From the NCBI GenBank assembly GCA_964036295.1, contig OZ038465.1:16700167-16764166 (forward strand): a DNA stretch of 64,000 bases, written 5' to 3'. This DNA comes from Plumapathes pennacea (lineage: Eukaryota; Cnidaria; Anthozoa; Antipatharia; Myriopathidae). The translations under genes and the position numbers were made by a program. Below the pieces are notes generated by a model, which was given only the letters and a program-made list of their open reading frames with translations, had not been told where the DNA came from and made no database searches. Below are positions 62,024 through 64,000 of this stretch, one piece after another; position 1 is the first letter of the stretch, and the number at the start of each line of letters is the position of its first letter.

Positions 62024-62995
62024 TTGGTCTCTGAATCCAACTTAAATGCAGAAAGTAGGATCTTGAGGTAGTAACTGATAGTAATCTGCCCTTTGAATTT
62101 GAAAATAAGTTTTAATCTTGGAGAAATTAACGGTCAAAGTTGGAATTAGTTAAGGTTAGTCCCAGGCTCCTAGGGTTTTAAACCAAATTTTTTTTGGTCT
62201 CTGAATCCAACTTAAATGCAGAAAGTAGGATCTTGAGGTAGTAACTGATAGTAATATGCCCTTTGAATTTAAAAATAAGTTTTAATCTTGGAGAAATTAA
62301 CCGTCAAAGTTGGAGTTAGTTAAGGTTAGTCCCAGGCTCCTAGGGTTTTAAACCAAAAATTTTTTGGTCTGTGAATCCAACTTAAATACAGAAAGTAGGA
62401 TCTTGAGGTAGTAACTGATAGTAATCTGCCCTTTGAATTTGAAAATAACTTTTAATCTTGGAGAAATTAACGGTCAAAGCTGGAGTTAGTCCCAGTCCCC
62501 AAGGGTTTTGAGCCAAAAATCTTTTGGTCTGTGAATCCCACTTAAATGCAGAAAGTAGGCTCTTGAGGTAGTAACTGATAGTAATCTGCCCTTTGAATTT
62601 GAAAATAAGTTTCAATCTTCGAGAAATTAACGGTCAAAGTTGAAGTTAGTTAAGGTTAGTCCCAGGCTCATAGGGTTTTAAACCAAAATTTTTTTGGTCT
62701 CTGAATCCAACTTAAATGCAGAAAGTAGGATCTTGAGGTAGTAACTGATAGTAATCTGCCCTTTGAATTTGAAAATAAGTTTCAATCTTGGAGAAATTAA
62801 CGGTCAAAGTTGGAGTTAGTTAGGGTTAGTCCCAGGCTCCTAGGGTTTTAAACCAATTTTTTTTGGTCTCTGAATCCAACTTAAATGCAGAATATAGGCT
62901 CTTGAGATAGTAATTGATAGTAATCTGCCCTTTGAATTGGAAAATAAGTTTTAATCTTGGAGAAATTAACGGTCAAAGTTGGAGTTAGTTTAGTC
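62024..62995. repeat. 170-bp tandem repeat, about 5.7 units
   Basis: Units start with TTTGGTCTCTGAATCCAACT at about 62023, 62193, 62363, 62522, 62693 and 62862. Each contains GTAGTAACTGATAGTAATCT and GAGAAATTAACGGTCAAAGT and ends near CCCAGGCTCCTAGGGTTTTA. Units differ by a few substitutions and small gaps; the third is about 10 bp shorter. ORFs in it are by-products. Confidence 0.85.
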
Positions 62996-63265
62996 CCTTG
63001 CTAGACTCGTCTTTCGAGCATGCGCGTAAGACATCGAGGAGGGTCTGGGTGCGAGATTGGCAACAACACCGCGGCAAAATGTCTGCACATGTGTTGGTGT
63101 TTTCAGTTCCGGTGGACTTTCCCGGCAAGGAAAAAGCTGGTGGGAGGTGAAAATTCCGCAACATTCAAACGCATTTTGCAGCCGCAAACAATCAGCGTTA
63201 AAAAAACACGGGCATGAATTTGCAGGATCAGTAAAATGGTGGCAACAATTTTAAAATACTGTAGG

Positions 63266-63299
<34 letters not shown>

Positions 63300-63468
63300 A
63301 GTCAAGCCTATAATTATCTGCCCCGACCCCTGCAAACAGAAAGGGGATGTCACTCGATATTCTCAGAGTACGAGTGTTTTGAAATGTTAAACAGAAACTA
63401 GCATCACAAGGCATCATTCACCATAACCAGCCACATGCATTCACTGCTTTATTATTCACCATCATTGG

Positions 63469-63512
<44 letters not shown>

Positions 63513-64000
63513 TAGAAATACGATAATCGTAGAAACCCCCTCACTCTGCCATTGATGGGACTTTTACTTTGGTAACTCCCAACAAGAGTAGCCTTTGTTT
63601 TACCGAAATGACGACTCAATCTTTTCTTCGAACTCAAGTGCTACACGCAAAGGAAGGAGAAAAAGAATGGTGTAGTATACTTTTGCGTTGAAAAAAGAAT
63701 CGATTGCGTGACGAAGTACGTATTTCCCACGGTCGGCACGTCAAATTAATTCATACAGTCTGCCAAGCACGTTCTCAAAATTTAATACTCAAAGTTTGAA
63801 GTTGGTAAAAAAGGAACACTGATTTTCTAATTTTGAATTCATAGGCAGTACAATTAAATAGGCTTCCTGTGCGATTTGATTTTACTCTGGAAGGCATTCA
63901 CCAGACTCAGGCATGCATATTTAATAGGCTCGAATTGTTTTGCATGTGAACCCACTCAAAACAGCAAGATTTCTCCCAGAATCAAAGCAAAGCTTGAACA

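Larger units (their letters stand above)
58207..64000. other. Intergenic region without a supported gene
   Basis: Upstream of the coiled-coil gene. It holds a long-TIR MITE (58858-59268), the 170-bp tandem repeat (62024-62995), a G run at about 63270-63298 and an AAT microsatellite at about 63473-63510. Small ORFs such as 60124-60342 show no similarity I recognise. The first few hundred bases should contain the coiled-coil gene's promoter. Confidence 0.5.

Noticed and set aside
62382..62615. 77-codon minus-strand ORF
   Set aside because: It lies wholly in the 170-bp tandem repeat and repeats the same peptide twice (FKFKGQITISYYL / FQIQRADYYQLLP), so it is a by-product.

Overview
The window is nuclear DNA from an animal and carries no bacterial-style operons. 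Genes are split into many short exons (typically 40-140 nt) with GT-AG introns. The DNA is AT-rich and full of small inverted-repeat transposons (MITEs), tRNA-derived SINEs and microsatellites. The proteins are conserved metazoan housekeeping genes. My best guess is a cnidarian, probably an anthozoan such as a stony coral. That is an inference from gene content, intron density and repeat style, not a database match.

Layout, left to right. 1-5.97 kb: no supported gene; two MITE-like hairpins, one with a perfect 9-bp target duplication. 5.98-6.48 kb (-): a UBALD1/2-type UBA-like protein, three exons. 7.21-9.06 kb (+): an unrecognised four-exon gene with a possible divergent HMG-box-like start; an intron holds the 3' end of a LINE. 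10.04-24.47 kb (-): EXOC7 (Exo70), 28 coding exons, predicted 691 aa. One of its introns holds a small opposite-strand, intronless, membrane-anchored ORF (13.73-14.08 kb). 24.66-29.65 kb (+): CCZ1, 17 exons, 461 aa, sharing a 193-bp head-to-head promoter with EXOC7. 30.16-34.19 kb (-): COX10, 8 exons, 406 aa. 34.32-35.22 kb (+): RPP21, 4 exons, 159 aa, 132 bp head-to-head with COX10. 36.41-37.14 kb (-): a single-exon, single-pass membrane protein that I do not recognise. 39.5/41.6-58.2 kb (-): a large coiled-coil protein gene. 58.2-64 kb: no supported gene; MITEs and a 170-bp tandem repeat.

The standout is in the coiled-coil gene. Between two ordinary phase-0 exons (53618-53755 and 43912-44031) lies about 8 kb of tandem repeats. 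On the gene's own strand, each unit carries a candidate micro-exon with an AG acceptor and a GT donor. I count 35 intact ones: 31 of 27 nt, 3 of 33 nt and 1 of 21 nt. All are multiples of three, in phase 0 and free of stops. They encode variants of the nonapeptide A-R-E/K-P-S-P-E/K-P-Q. In the older, diverged units the intron sequence is unrecognisable, while the micro-exon and its splice sites persist, which suggests selection. If all were included they would add up to 319 residues of Pro/Ser/charged repeat between two coiled-coil blocks, and skipping any of them would keep the frame. This looks like a tandem micro-exon cassette, comparable in principle to schistosome micro-exon genes or the titin PEVK exons.

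The other genes work separately. EXOC7 acts in exocytosis, CCZ1 in Rab7 activation, COX10 in heme A synthesis, RPP21 in tRNA processing. Three introns, one each in EXOC7, CCZ1 and COX10, are supported by reading phase only if they start with GC instead of GT.
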